Origin: Arthrobacter burdickii
Lineage (GTDB): Bacteria > Actinomycetota > Actinomycetes > Actinomycetales > Micrococcaceae
Direction: 5' to 3'
Length of the DNA: 64,000 nt
NCBI RefSeq assembly: GCF_030433645.1
Contig: NZ_JAROCG010000001.1
Span: 2,852,001-2,916,000 of the forward strand
A program made the position numbers and the translations under genes. Under the pieces are notes generated by a model that saw only the letters and a list, made by a program, of their open reading frames with translations, was not told the origin of the DNA and ran no database searches. This document shows, piece by piece, positions 27,578 to 36,681 of this stretch (the first letter of the stretch is position 1; every line of letters starts with the position of its first letter).

Positions 27578-29737
27578 CTAGAGCATGCAACTGACGCAGC
27601 CCTCCACCTCGGTCCCTTCCAGCGCGAGCTGGCGGAGACGGATGTAGTAGACGGTCTTGATGCCCTTGCGCCAGGCGTAGATCTGCGACTTGTTGATCTC
27701 ACGCGTGGTGGCGGTGTCCTTGAAGAACAACGTCAGGGACAGGCCCTGGTCCACGTGCTGCGTGGCAGCGGCGTACGTGTCGATGATCTTCTCATAGCCG
27801 ATCTCGTACGCGTCCTGGTAGTACTCCAGGTTGTCGTTGGTCAGGTACGGCGCCGGGTAGTACACGCGGCCCAGCTTGCCTTCCTTGCGGATCTCGATCT
27901 TCGAAGCCACCGGGTGGATGGAGGACGTCGAGTTGTTGATGTACGAGATGGAACCGGTCGGCGGGACGGCCTGCAGGTTCTGGTTGTAGATACCGTGCTC
28001 CATGACCGAGGCCTTCAGGGCACGCCAGTCCTCCTGCGTGGGGATATGCACGTCGGCGAACAGCTCACGCACGCGCGGCGTCGCCGGCTCCCACACCTGG
28101 TCGGTGTACTTGTCGAAGAACTCTCCGCTCGCGTACTTGGACTTCTCGAAGCCGGCGAAGCGGCGGCCGGTCTCGATGGACATCAGGTTCGACGCCCGGA
28201 TGCAGTGGTACACCACGGAGTAGAAGTAGATGTTGGTGAAGTCCAGGCCCTCTTCGGAGCCGTAGTGGACCCGCTCCCGGGCGAGGTAGCCGTGCAGGTT
28301 CATCTGGCCGAGGCCGATGGCGTGCGAGGCGTCGTTGCCCTTGGCGATCGACGGCACCGAGCTGATGTGGCTCATGTCCGAGACGGCCGAGAGGGTGCGG
28401 ATCGCGGTCTCGATGGTCCGGCCGAAATCGGGCGAGTCCATGGTCTTCGCGATGTTCAGCGAGCCGAGGTTGCAGGAGATGTCCTTGCCCACCTGGTCGT
28501 AGGACAGGTCCTCGTTGTACGTCGTGGGCTCGGAGACCTGGAGGATTTCGGAGCACAGGTTGGACATGATGATCTTGCCGTCGATCGGGTTGGCCCGGTT
28601 CACGGTGTCCTCGAACATGATGTACGGGTAGCCGGACTCGAACTGGATCTCCGCCAGCGTCTGGAAGAACTCGCGCGCCTTGATCTTGGTCTTCTTGATG
28701 CGGGCGTCGTCCACCATCTCGTAGTACTTCTCGGTGACCGAGATGTCGGAGAACGGCATGCCGTAGACGCGCTCGACGTCGTACGGCGAGAACAGGTACA
28801 TGTCCTCGTCGCGCTTGGCGAGCTCGAAGGTGATGTCGGGGACCACGACGCCGAGGGACAGCGTCTTGATGCGGATCTTCTCGTCGGCGTTCTCGCGCTT
28901 GGTGTCGAGGAAGCGGTTGATGTCCGGGTGGTGGGCGTGCAGGTACACGGCGCCGGCACCCTGGCGGGCACCGAGCTGGTTCGCGTAGGAGAAGCTGTCC
29001 TCGAGGAGCTTCATCACGGGGATGACGCCGGACGACTGGTTCTCGATCTGCTTGATCGGCGCGCCGACCTCACGGATGTTCGTCAGCGCGAACGCGACGC
29101 CGCCGCCGCGCTTGGAGAGCTGCAGGGCCGAGTTGATGGACCGGCCGATGGACTCCATGTTGTCTTCGATGCGGAGCAGGAAGCAGGAGACCAGCTCGCC
29201 GCGCTGGCGCTTGCCGGCGTTGAGGAACGTGGGGGTGGCGGGCTGGAAGCGGCCGTCGATGATCTCGTCGACCATCTGCGTGGCGAGCTCCTCATTGCCG
29301 CGGGCCAGGTGGAGGGCGACCATGCACACGCGGTCCTCGTAGCGCTCGAGGTAGCGCTTGCCGTCGAACGTCTTCAGCGTGTACGAGGTGTAGTACTTGA
29401 AGGCGCCGAGGAAGGTCTCGAAGCGGAACTTCTTGGCGTAGGCGCGCTTGAAGAGGTCACGGATGAAGTTCATCGTGTACTGGTGGAGCGTCTCCCGCTC
29501 GTAGTACTCGTTCTTCACGAGGTAGTCGAGCTTCTCCTCGAGGTCGTGGAAGAACACGGTGTTGTTGTTCACGTGCTGCAGGAAGTACTGGTGCGCAGCC
29601 TCGCGGTCGGCGTCGAACTGGATCTCTCCGTTCGCGCCGTACAGGTTGAGCATGGCGTTCAGCTCGTGATAGCCCATGTCCTTGAAGCGGTCCACCGCGG
29701 CTGCGGGTGCGCCCGTCTCCGTCTCTGCAACACTCAT
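27578..29737 (-). CDS. nrdE: Class Ib ribonucleotide reductase large subunit
   Basis: 719 residues. It reduces NDPs to dNDPs and holds the active-site cysteines and allosteric site; the C-terminal redox pair is seen as GCVSCML. Family landmarks include [24 protein letters not shown] and [20 protein letters not shown] 29737 with GGAAGAG is preferred to a TTG two codons upstream, and it overlaps the nrdI stop by four bases. As in other class Ib operons, NrdH supplies electrons and NrdI matures NrdF. Confidence 0.95.
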   Translation of the reverse strand: MSVAETETGAPAAAVDRFKDMGYHELNAMLNLYGANGEIQFDADREAAHQYFLQHVNNNTVFFHDLEEKLDYLVKNEYYERETLHQYTMNFIRDLFKRAYAKKFRFETFLGAFKYYTSYTLKTFDGKRYLERYEDRVCMVALHLARGNEELATQMVDEIIDGRFQPATPTFLNAGKRQRGELVSCFLLRIEDNMESIGRSINSALQLSKRGGGVAFALTNIREVGAPIKQIENQSSGVIPVMKLLEDSFSYANQLGARQGAGAVYLHAHHPDINRFLDTKRENADEKIRIKTLSLGVVVPDITFELAKRDEDMYLFSPYDVERVYGMPFSDISVTEKYYEMVDDARIKKTKIKAREFFQTLAEIQFESGYPYIMFEDTVNRANPIDGKIIMSNLCSEILQVSEPTTYNEDLSYDQVGKDISCNLGSLNIAKTMDSPDFGRTIETAIRTLSAVSDMSHISSVPSIAKGNDASHAIGLGQMNLHGYLARERVHYGSEEGLDFTNIYFYSVVYHCIRASNLMSIETGRRFAGFEKSKYASGEFFDKYTDQVWEPATPRVRELFADVHIPTQEDWRALKASVMEHGIYNQNLQAVPPTGSISYINNSTSSIHPVASKIEIRKEGKLGRVYYPAPYLTNDNLEYYQDAYEIGYEKIIDTYAAATQHVDQGLSLTLFFKDTATTREINKSQIYAWRKGIKTVYYIRLRQLALEGTEVEGCVSCML

Positions 29738-30207
29738 GTCCAAAACTCTTCCAATCCTCTGGTAACTCGGTCCACGTCCTCGGACGTGCCCATGACTTCA
29801 AATCTGTACAGGACGGGGACGTTGCATTTGGCGGCGACGATGTCGGCGGCAAGGCAGTAGGTCTCACCGAAGTTGGTGTTACCGGCCCCGATGACCCCCC
29901 GGAGGAGGTTGCGGTTCTGCTCGTTGTTCAGGAATTTCACGACCTGGCGGGGTACCGCACCCTTGCCGGTGATTCCCCCGTAGGTGGGAAGGACCAGCAC
30001 GTAGGGCCGAAGCGCCCGCAGCGTCGGCTCCCTGGTGAGCAGTGGCATGCGGGCGGCCCGGACCCCCAGCTTCTCGACGAAGCGGTGGGTGTTGTCGGAG
30101 ACCGACGAGAAGTAGATCAGCCGGGCATCGGTGACCGGACCCTCCCCGCCTCCGGCTTCTGCCGGATCGGGGCGGTCGGCTCGGTCCTCCACGGCAATCG
30201 TGGCCAT
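29734..30207 (-). CDS. nrdI: NrdI flavodoxin-like protein
   Basis: 157 residues. The FMN-binding flavodoxin-like core starts at [18 protein letters not shown] and includes VLVLPTYGG and [12 protein letters not shown]. NrdI delivers oxidant to the manganese site of NrdF. The family proper begins about 28 residues after the ATG chosen here, so an internal GTG near VTDARLIYF may be the true start. It overlaps nrdE by four bases and follows nrdH by 38 bp. Confidence 0.9.
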   Translation of the reverse strand: MATIAVEDRADRPDPAEAGGGEGPVTDARLIYFSSVSDNTHRFVEKLGVRAARMPLLTREPTLRALRPYVLVLPTYGGITGKGAVPRQVVKFLNNEQNRNLLRGVIGAGNTNFGETYCLAADIVAAKCNVPVLYRFEVMGTSEDVDRVTRGLEEFWT

Positions 30208-30245
30208 GTCCGATGCCACACCAGCGGATCCCCGAGGGGAACCGG

Positions 30246-30491
30246 TCAGGCTACCGAGCTCACGACGGAGTCGGCGAGCGAGTTGATCTTGTCGGGACGG
30301 AATCCGGACCAGTGGTCGTTGTCCGTGATGACGACCGGAGCCTGCATGTAGCCCATCGAGCGGACGCGCTCGAGTGCAGCGGGATCCTGCGAGATGTCGA
30401 CGCTCTGGTAGGCGATGCCCTTCTTGTCCAGAGCCCGGTAGGTGGCGTTGCACTGTACGCAAGCCGGCTTTGTGTAAACCGTGACGGTCAT
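30246..30491 (-). CDS. nrdH: NrdH glutaredoxin-like redoxin
   Basis: 81 residues, single thioredoxin-fold domain with the redox motif CVQC and the NrdH pattern [31 protein letters not shown]. It passes electrons from thioredoxin reductase to NrdE. First gene of nrdHIEF, with GGGGA before the ATG. The upstream region carries tandem NrdR boxes. Confidence 0.95.
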   Translation of the reverse strand: MTVTVYTKPACVQCNATYRALDKKGIAYQSVDISQDPAALERVRSMGYMQAPVVITDNDHWSGFRPDKINSLADSVVSSVA

Positions 30492-30622
30492 GTCTAAGTC
30501 CCCTTTTCTCTACTGCTGTCATGCTGTGTCATGGGTGGCGCGCGGCCCCGGAAAGGGGAAGGAAATCCGGGGATTTCCGCGCCTCCGGGCCCATGCCCGT
30601 CCAGCGGTTGTTCTGTCCCTCG

Positions 30623-30670
30623 ATACTACATCTAGTGCGACCAACTCATGCATACCCCTAGATGATGTAT
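30623..30670 (-). promoter_or_regulatory. Tandem NrdR boxes upstream of nrdHIEF
   Basis: Box 1 (30623-30638) holds CTACATCTAG, an exact fit to the conserved C-W-A-N-A-T-N-T-W-G core. Box 2 (30655-30670) holds CTAGATGATG, with one mismatch. Their centres are 32 bp apart, three helical turns, the spacing NrdR uses. NrdR is the ATP/dATP-sensing repressor of ribonucleotide reductase genes. Confidence 0.85.
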
Positions 30671-30696
30671 TACAAGTATGTCATTACGGGAGCGAG

Positions 30697-30781
30697 TAGT
30701 CCACACGATGTCCACAGATCCGGGGCTCCGGAAAGCGCGGAAACGAGCCGATCCGAGGTCGAAAAAGGCACATGGTCCACA
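30697..30781 (+). promoter_or_regulatory. Cluster of three DnaA-box-like 9-mers
   Basis: TAGTCCACA (30697-30705), ATGTCCACA (30708-30716) and TGGTCCACA (30773-30781) each differ by one base from the actinobacterial DnaA box TTGTCCACA. The first two are 11 bp apart. The third is half of a dyad TCCACA-CAC-TGTGGA (30776-30790). They lie between the NrdR boxes and the LysR gene. Confidence 0.55.
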
Positions 30782-30899
30782 CACTGTGGAGTACTTCCGC
30801 ACAGGCTGAAAAACTTCCGTGTCGCGTTTCCCTGGCGTGTCGCGGGAGTCGCGTGTAGAAGACTGGGGCGAAAGAATCAGCCGACGAGAAGAGTACGAC

Positions 30900-31853
30900 G
30901 TGGTCAACCCGGTCCACCTGCGGACACTGCTCGAGGTCATCCGCCACGGGTCCTTCAGCGGCGCCGCCACGAGCCTCGGCTACACGGCGTCGGCGGTATC
31001 CCAGCAGATGTCGGCACTGGAACGGGACACCGGCGCCACGCTCTTCACGCGGGCCGCCCGCAGCGCGATTCCTACGGACGCCGCCCTCGCGATGTCCCGG
31101 CATGCCTCGAAGGTCCTGACCGATATCGATGCGCTGCTCGCCTCGACCGCCCGTGCCGGCACTGGTCCCGCCCATGAGCTCCGGCTCGGCATCTTCCCCA
31201 GCCTCGTGACGTTCGCGCTCCCGCGACTGCTGCGCATGCCGGAATGGCAGCGGCTCGGTGTGTCGTTGCGCGTCTTCGTCGGGGAACCGGCGCACACGAT
31301 CCAGGGGTTGCGCACCGGGGGCGATCTCGACCTCGCGCTCGTGTACCAGGTCGGGCAGGCCGGACTCGCCTGGCCGTCGACCCTGAGCCGCCAGTGGATC
31401 GGCGACGACGACTTCCGGGTCATCCTCCCGGCGAGCTGGGGCATCCGCAGCGGGTCGCGCGTCACCGCCGACCAGCTCGCGGACATGCCGTGGATCATGC
31501 ACCACCCCGGCACCGCGGACGCGACGGTCATCGAACGCCTCTTCGCGAGCTGCAACCTCCATCCACGTATCGCGGCCTACTGCGACGACTTCAATGCAAG
31601 CCTCGAGCTCACCGCAGCGGGCCTGGGAGCAGCCCTGGTGCCCGAACTCGCCATGGTCAACCGGCCCGAGGGCATCGTGGCGCTCGACGTCCCGGAGATC
31701 CGGCTGGCGCGCAGCATCTTCGCCCTGCGCACGGGTGATGCCGACGACGCACGGGTGCGGCTCTTCATGGACCAACTCGCGGATATCCTCCGGGGTCAGA
31801 GCATCGGTCCCAAGCACACCGCCCCCGGCTACGCACGCACCTCCGGCTCCTGA
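30900..31853 (+). CDS. LysR-family transcriptional regulator
   Basis: 317 residues: N-terminal HTH (LRTLLEVIRHGSFSGAATSLGYTASAVSQQMSALE) and a periplasmic-binding-like effector domain (LRLGIFPSLVTFALPRLL, DLDLALVYQ, GLGAALVPELAMV). GTG 30900 with AGAAGAG gives the normal family start; the open frame runs further up. It is followed after 92 bp by an SDR oxidoreductase on the same strand, which may be its target. The dyad at 30776-30790 upstream could be its site. Confidence 0.88.
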   Translation: MVNPVHLRTLLEVIRHGSFSGAATSLGYTASAVSQQMSALERDTGATLFTRAARSAIPTDAALAMSRHASKVLTDIDALLASTARAGTGPAHELRLGIFPSLVTFALPRLLRMPEWQRLGVSLRVFVGEPAHTIQGLRTGGDLDLALVYQVGQAGLAWPSTLSRQWIGDDDFRVILPASWGIRSGSRVTADQLADMPWIMHHPGTADATVIERLFASCNLHPRIAAYCDDFNASLELTAAGLGAALVPELAMVNRPEGIVALDVPEIRLARSIFALRTGDADDARVRLFMDQLADILRGQSIGPKHTAPGYARTSGS

Positions 31854-31945
31854 ATTCCCGTTGCAAGCGTCCGGCGCTGTCCGTACCTTCGGGTCAGGAG
31901 CGGGCACCGGTCCGCTGGTTTTCTGATCTTCCGAGGAGGAACCCA

Positions 31946-32992
31946 ATGCGGATCAAGAACAGCGTGGTCGTCATCACCGGGGCAGCGAGCGGCATCGGCC
32001 GGGCCACAGCCCTTCGGTTCGCCCGTCGCCGCACGAACCTCGTCCTCGCCAGCCGGAGGGTGGAAGCGCTCGAGACGCTCGTCGCCGAGTGCACGGCGCT
32101 GGGTTCCCGTGCCATCGCCGTTCCCACCGACACCTCCGAGTACGACGCTGTCCAGGAGCTCGCGAGCAGGGCCGTCGAGGAGTTCGGGCGCATCGACGTA
32201 TGGGTCAACAACGCCGCCGTCTCGTTCTTCTCGCCGTTCCTCGAGGTGCCGCTGCGCGATTTCGAGCGGGTGATCGACGTCAACGTGATGGGCTACGTCT
32301 ACGGAGCCCGGGCCGCACTGGAGCGCATGCAGGACCAGGGGTCAGGCGTCCTCGTCAACGTCGCGTCCATCGTCGGGGAGATCCCCCAGCCCTACACCTC
32401 CGCCTACTCCATGTCGAAGGCGGCCGTCCGGGCCCTCGGTGTCAGCCTGCGGTCCGAGCTGAAACTGGACCGGAAGAAGCACATCCACGTGTGCACGGTC
32501 CTTCCGCCCACCATCGACACGCCCTTCTTCAACCACGCCGCGAACTACACCGGCCGCCGCGCCGTGGCGATGCCGCCGGTCTACAGCGCGGATCGCGTCG
32601 CGAAGGCCATCCTCGACGTCGTCGAGGTACCGACCCGGGAGGTGGCGGTCGGCAGGATCGGCCGTTCCATGGTCCGGCAGCACCGGCTCATGCCGGCCCG
32701 GCTCGAGAAGGTGATGGCCGTGCAGGTGGAGAACAGCCATCTGTCCAAGAAGGAACCGGCCGAGGACTCGACCGGCAACCTGTACGGGCCCTCCCTGGAC
32801 CCGGCGAATGCCGCAGTGACCGGTGGCTGGAGCGGTAAACGGCGCACGGCCCAGCGGATGGTCCTCGGCACCGCGCTCGTGGGTGCGGGCGCGGTCGTGT
32901 TCGGCGACAAGCTCAAGGGCGCCCTCCCCGTGGTGGCAGGGGCCGCGGGGACGGTGGGACAGGCCGTCAAGGCCGCGAGCAAGGGTTCCTAG
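31946..32992 (+). CDS. Short-chain dehydrogenase/reductase with C-terminal extension
   Basis: 348 residues. NAD(P)-binding TGAASGIGRAT, NNAAV and catalytic YSMSKAA are all present, so the classical SDR core is intact. After about residue 250 there is an extension ending in a hydrophobic stretch (MVLGTALVGAGAVVFGD, VVAGAAGTVGQAVKAAS) that may associate with membrane. SD GAGGAGG precedes the ATG. Substrate unknown. Confidence 0.85.
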   Translation: MRIKNSVVVITGAASGIGRATALRFARRRTNLVLASRRVEALETLVAECTALGSRAIAVPTDTSEYDAVQELASRAVEEFGRIDVWVNNAAVSFFSPFLEVPLRDFERVIDVNVMGYVYGARAALERMQDQGSGVLVNVASIVGEIPQPYTSAYSMSKAAVRALGVSLRSELKLDRKKHIHVCTVLPPTIDTPFFNHAANYTGRRAVAMPPVYSADRVAKAILDVVEVPTREVAVGRIGRSMVRQHRLMPARLEKVMAVQVENSHLSKKEPAEDSTGNLYGPSLDPANAAVTGGWSGKRRTAQRMVLGTALVGAGAVVFGDKLKGALPVVAGAAGTVGQAVKAASKGS

Positions 32993-33025
32993 GCCCGCGG
33001 ACGCAGGCCTTCGGCTGCCGGTCGG

Positions 33026-33928
33026 CTACATCGAGGCTGCGAGGCCGGCCTCCGGTGGGCGCTCCAGCTCGAGGGCATCCAGGACGTCGAGCGCGGCGGA
33101 ATGCTCGTTGAAGGTGTAGAGGTGGAGCCCCGGCGCACCGTCGTCGAGCGCCGCCCGTGCGAGGTCCACGGTCGCCTCGACGCCGATTCGGCGGCGTTCC
33201 TCGTCGGTGCGGGCGCCCTCCAGGCGTCCCCAAAGGGCCTCGTCGACGTCGATGCCCGCGAGCCCGCTCAGCTTCTTCAGGCGCCGGGTACTCGTCATCG
33301 GCATGACGCCGGGGATGATCGGGATGGTGACGCCGGCTTGCCGTGCGCGCGTGACCAGCCGCGAATAGTCGGAGGCCTGGAAGAACACCTGGGTGATCGC
33401 GAAGTCGGCCCCCGCCACTTCCTTGGCGAGCAGCACCTCGATGTCCTGATCGAAGCTCGGCGAGTCCGGATGCCGGGTCGCGTAGGCCGCTACCCCGACC
33501 GATACCTTGCCGGCTGCCAGCTGGGCGACCCGCTGCGCTTCGACCTCCCGGATCAGCCGCACGAGCTCGTCCGCGTGCTCGACGTCGCCGGGCCGGCTCT
33601 CCCGTCCTTCGGGCGCGTCGCCGCGGAGGGCGAGGATGCCGCGGACCCCGCCGCCGATGAGCCGGTCGACGATCTCCGTCAGGTCGGCGCGGCTGGTCCC
33701 GACGCAGGTCAGGTGCGCCAGCGGCTTGAGCGTCGTCTCCGTCAACAGGCGCCGCAGAAGGTCGATCGCCGTCTCCTGGTTGCTGCCGGCAGCACCATAG
33801 GTGACGGACACGAAATCGGGACGCGTGCCCTCGAGGCGACGGATGGTCGTCCAGAGCGAGTCCTCCGCCTCGGCGTTCCGGGGCGGGTACAGCTCGTAGG
33901 ACAGGGCGGGATAGGTGGGTGGCGACAT
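33026..33928 (-). CDS. metF: Methylenetetrahydrofolate reductase
   Basis: 300 residues, normal MetF length. A flavin TIM barrel reduces 5,10-methylene-THF to 5-methyl-THF for methionine synthesis. Landmarks: SYELYPPRNAEAE, FVSVTYGAAGSN, THLTC-type segment AHLTCVGTSR, GILALRGD, ITQVFF and PGVMPMTS. ATG 33928 has GAAGAGGA upstream. The adjacent App1-like gene ends 33 bp before it on the same strand, so they may be co-transcribed. Confidence 0.92.
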   Translation of the reverse strand: MSPPTYPALSYELYPPRNAEAEDSLWTTIRRLEGTRPDFVSVTYGAAGSNQETAIDLLRRLLTETTLKPLAHLTCVGTSRADLTEIVDRLIGGGVRGILALRGDAPEGRESRPGDVEHADELVRLIREVEAQRVAQLAAGKVSVGVAAYATRHPDSPSFDQDIEVLLAKEVAGADFAITQVFFQASDYSRLVTRARQAGVTIPIIPGVMPMTSTRRLKKLSGLAGIDVDEALWGRLEGARTDEERRRIGVEATVDLARAALDDGAPGLHLYTFNEHSAALDVLDALELERPPEAGLAASM

Positions 33929-33960
33929 CTGGGTCCTCTTCGTAGGTGCCGCAGGATCGA

Positions 33961-35100
33961 TCAGTCCGTTTCCTCCGGTACATCGGCCGAGCGTACCTCG
34001 CTGTGGATGATGCCGAGCTCCTCGAGCTTCTCGGACATCCCGGCTCCGTCGGGCGCGTAGATCCACGGGATACCCGGTGTCGGCTGGACGCCGGTCTTGG
34101 AGCGGCCACCCGCGAGTACCGCTTCACCGACGGACAGCTGGCGGATGGCGATGGCGCGGACGTTCTGCGGGTGGCGCTGCGCGAACTCGGAATATATCGC
34201 CTCGTCGTGCTGGCCGTCGTCGCCCACCAGCAGCCACTTGACGCCGGGGAACTCCTCGGCCAGCCGTTCGAGCGACGTCCGCTTGTGTTCCTGGCCGCTA
34301 CGGAACCACCGGTCGCGGGTCGGTCCCCAGTCGGTCAGGAGCTTGGGCCCTGCCGGATACAGGTTGCGGGAGAGGAAGCGGGACAGGGTCGGCGCGACAT
34401 TCCAGGCGCCCGTCGACAGGTAGAGCACGGGCGCCGACGGAAGGGTCCGTACGATCCGCTCGTACAGCACGGCCATGCCGGGAGTCGGTGTCCGTGCGTG
34501 CTCGTCGAGCACGAAGGTGTTCCAGGCGGCGAGGAAGGGGCGTGGGAGGGCCGTCACCATCACGGTGTCGTCGATGTCGGAGACGACGCCGAAATCCGTC
34601 GTGTCCGCGACGATCCGCACCGGGGCCTCCACGACGCGGGAATTTCCCGACTGCACGGTGATGGTGTGCCAGCCGGCGTCGAGCGTCACAGGGATGCGCG
34701 CGTCGACGACGCCGCCGCGGTCCGCCTCGACGTCGTGCACGGTGTCGCCGATAGTGACGTGGACCACCGCGTGGGCCACCGGGGCGCTCGTGAAGTTGCG
34801 CCAGCCGCGCATGCCCTCCTTGAGAGGCTTGAGCGGGCCGGACTGCGCGCCCCGCCCCGTGTCCCTCGGATCACCGAGCACGACGCGTGCCAGGACCCGC
34901 ACCCACGACGTCGTACCGTACCCCGTGTATGGGATGACGGTGTCGACCCTGCCGCGCCGGACCGCCAGGCGCGTCTGGAACTTGAGCCAGGCGTCGTCGA
35001 GACGCACCGCGAGGTGGCGGTCTTCGAGCCCCGGCTTCACGGGATTCCTGCTTCCGCGGCCGGCGGACGGGGTGTGCGACTTCGCAGATCGTGGACACAT
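33961..35100 (-). CDS. App1-like phosphatase (DUF2183 family)
   Basis: 379 residues. The C-terminal half has the HAD-like DxDxT site (VVSDIDDTVM), LYLSTGAWN and KWLLVGDDGQHD of the App1/DUF2183 family, which in yeast is a phosphatidate phosphatase. The N-terminal half is a beta-rich domain of unknown role. No signal peptide, so cytoplasmic. Start ATG 35100 is a guess among several; a longer frame reaches 35202. Substrate in bacteria is not established. Confidence 0.8.
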   Translation of the reverse strand: MCPRSAKSHTPSAGRGSRNPVKPGLEDRHLAVRLDDAWLKFQTRLAVRRGRVDTVIPYTGYGTTSWVRVLARVVLGDPRDTGRGAQSGPLKPLKEGMRGWRNFTSAPVAHAVVHVTIGDTVHDVEADRGGVVDARIPVTLDAGWHTITVQSGNSRVVEAPVRIVADTTDFGVVSDIDDTVMVTALPRPFLAAWNTFVLDEHARTPTPGMAVLYERIVRTLPSAPVLYLSTGAWNVAPTLSRFLSRNLYPAGPKLLTDWGPTRDRWFRSGQEHKRTSLERLAEEFPGVKWLLVGDDGQHDEAIYSEFAQRHPQNVRAIAIRQLSVGEAVLAGGRSKTGVQPTPGIPWIYAPDGAGMSEKLEELGIIHSEVRSADVPEETD

Positions 35101-35279
35101 GCCCCCAGTCTGGCACGGCGGCATCCCGGGGACGACCTCTCCCGTGCTGGTCGCGCAGAACGGGAGGCACAGGTCACAGGCGTCTAACAACTCCGACTTC
35201 ACGTCTGGACGATCTTGAAGCAGGCAGTGGTGGCTGGGACGCTGGAACTTCGATCAGGCGAACGATCAGTGGGGATGTC

Positions 35280-35633
35280 ATGGCATTAGGCTGGGAATAC
35301 AAGGGCGTGCGCCTCGTGGAGGAAAGGGTCCTGCACGACTGGGACACCTGCGCGAAACTCGACCCCCGCACCACCGCGGCCGATCTGGCGCATGCCATCC
35401 GGTTCGGCAAGGCGCAATCGGCCCTCGAGGCGGTGGCAGCCGGCGGGGCCACGCTCACCACCGACCATGCCTGGGCACTCCATTTCGCCAACGAGATGGC
35501 CGAGTTGCGGCACTACGGGCCCCTGATCGCGGTGGAGGACAACGTCCCCGTCCTGGCGCCCGGCATCCGGCAGATCATCGGGACGTTCGGCGAATACGGG
35601 CTGTGGGACGGCCAGCCGTCCTGGACCCTCTGA
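35280..35633 (+). CDS. Small conserved-looking hypothetical protein
   Basis: 117 residues, soluble, alpha/beta in appearance (WEYKGVRLVEERVLHDWDTCAKL; LAHAIRFGKAQSALEAVAAGGATLT; LIAVEDNVPVLAPGIRQIIGTFGEYGLWDG). I recognise no family. A GTGGGGATG sequence could serve as ribosome binding site. It stands alone between the App1-like gene and an HNH nuclease. Coding is supported by GC at third positions and the compact start. Confidence 0.55.
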   Translation: MALGWEYKGVRLVEERVLHDWDTCAKLDPRTTAADLAHAIRFGKAQSALEAVAAGGATLTTDHAWALHFANEMAELRHYGPLIAVEDNVPVLAPGIRQIIGTFGEYGLWDGQPSWTL

Positions 35634-35775
35634 CGACAAGACTGGGGCACCAAGTCTGCCTTCCCGGGTCTCCGACGCGTTCCGATTCTCTCGGCCTGGG
35701 ACGAGTCGGTTCACCGGTTGCTGAAGGACTGTCCTCCCCTCGGCCTCCCGGACCGGCCGTGGGACACTCGATGCC

Positions 35776-36627
35776 ATGACCGCACTGATCATCGAGTGGG
35801 ACCCCGAGCGGCCGGGATGGAGGGGGACGTTCGCTTCGGACGTCGGCACCGTCCGGAGCACCGGCGTCCTCAGGCAGCGCTGGATGGTTCCGGCCAGGAC
35901 GCCACTGGACCACGGCATGGATGTCTGGCTCATCGTCGCCGGCCGGCGTCCTGCCATGCGGGGACTGATCGGGCATGGGAGCCTTGCGGGCATCGCCTCC
36001 GATGGTGCTGCTGCAGGGGGAACCGACGAGCCGGCACAGTGCATCGAGGTCGATTTCGACAACCTGCTCCCCCACGGCGACCAGGTACCGCTGGACCAGC
36101 TCATCGAGCGGCTCCCCGCCCTGGCCGGGGGCTTCGGCGTGCTCGCCGTCGACGGCGGGACCGGGGTGGCGCTGCGCTCTCTCTGGGCAGCCACCGGTTC
36201 CCCTGAGCCCGGCTCACTCGATCCGATCCCCGGAGCGTTACCGTCCACGGCGACCCAGCATGTGGTGGTCAATCGCTTCGAGCGCGACCCCGAGTTGCGC
36301 CGGGTGGCGGTGGCCCACCGCGGGTCAGCGTGCCATGCATGCGGCATGGACTTCGAGCAGGGCTACGGCGGAGCCGCGGATCTGATCCAGGTCCACCACA
36401 TCACGCCGCTGGAGCTCGTGGACTCCGGGTACGAGGTCGACCCGCTCGTCGACCTGATCCCCCTCTGCGCGAACTGCCACGTCGTGGCCCACAGCCGGTG
36501 GCCCGAACCGCTCACCGTGGAGGAGATCAGGACCCGGCTGCGGACCAGCGGATTCCTGCGCGGATCCGTGCTGACCGACGAGCAGCTCGACGCAGAGGCG
36601 GCCGCCGCCCGGATCCTGGGCGCCTGA
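35776..36627 (+). CDS. HNH endonuclease domain protein
   Basis: 283 residues. The C-terminal third has a zinc-type HNH nuclease: ACHACGMDFEQGYG, IQVHHITPLELV and DLIPLCANCHVVAH, with the catalytic His pair and four Cys. The N-terminal two thirds (ALIIEWDPERPGWRGTFASDV, DVWLIVAGRRPAMRGLIGHG) form an unrecognised domain that may read DNA or an effector. This arrangement resembles stand-alone McrA-like nucleases, so modified-DNA restriction is possible but unproven. Confidence 0.8.
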   Translation: MTALIIEWDPERPGWRGTFASDVGTVRSTGVLRQRWMVPARTPLDHGMDVWLIVAGRRPAMRGLIGHGSLAGIASDGAAAGGTDEPAQCIEVDFDNLLPHGDQVPLDQLIERLPALAGGFGVLAVDGGTGVALRSLWAATGSPEPGSLDPIPGALPSTATQHVVVNRFERDPELRRVAVAHRGSACHACGMDFEQGYGGAADLIQVHHITPLELVDSGYEVDPLVDLIPLCANCHVVAHSRWPEPLTVEEIRTRLRTSGFLRGSVLTDEQLDAEAAAARILGA

Positions 36628-36681
36628 TCCTGCCGATCGCGGCCGTTCCCGTGTGGAGCGATTGTCAGTACACTAGGGCGC

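Noticed and set aside
27755-29860. Forward-strand open frame of 701 codons
   Set aside because: Antisense of nrdE; Val/Leu/Asp/Gly repeats without any fold signature.
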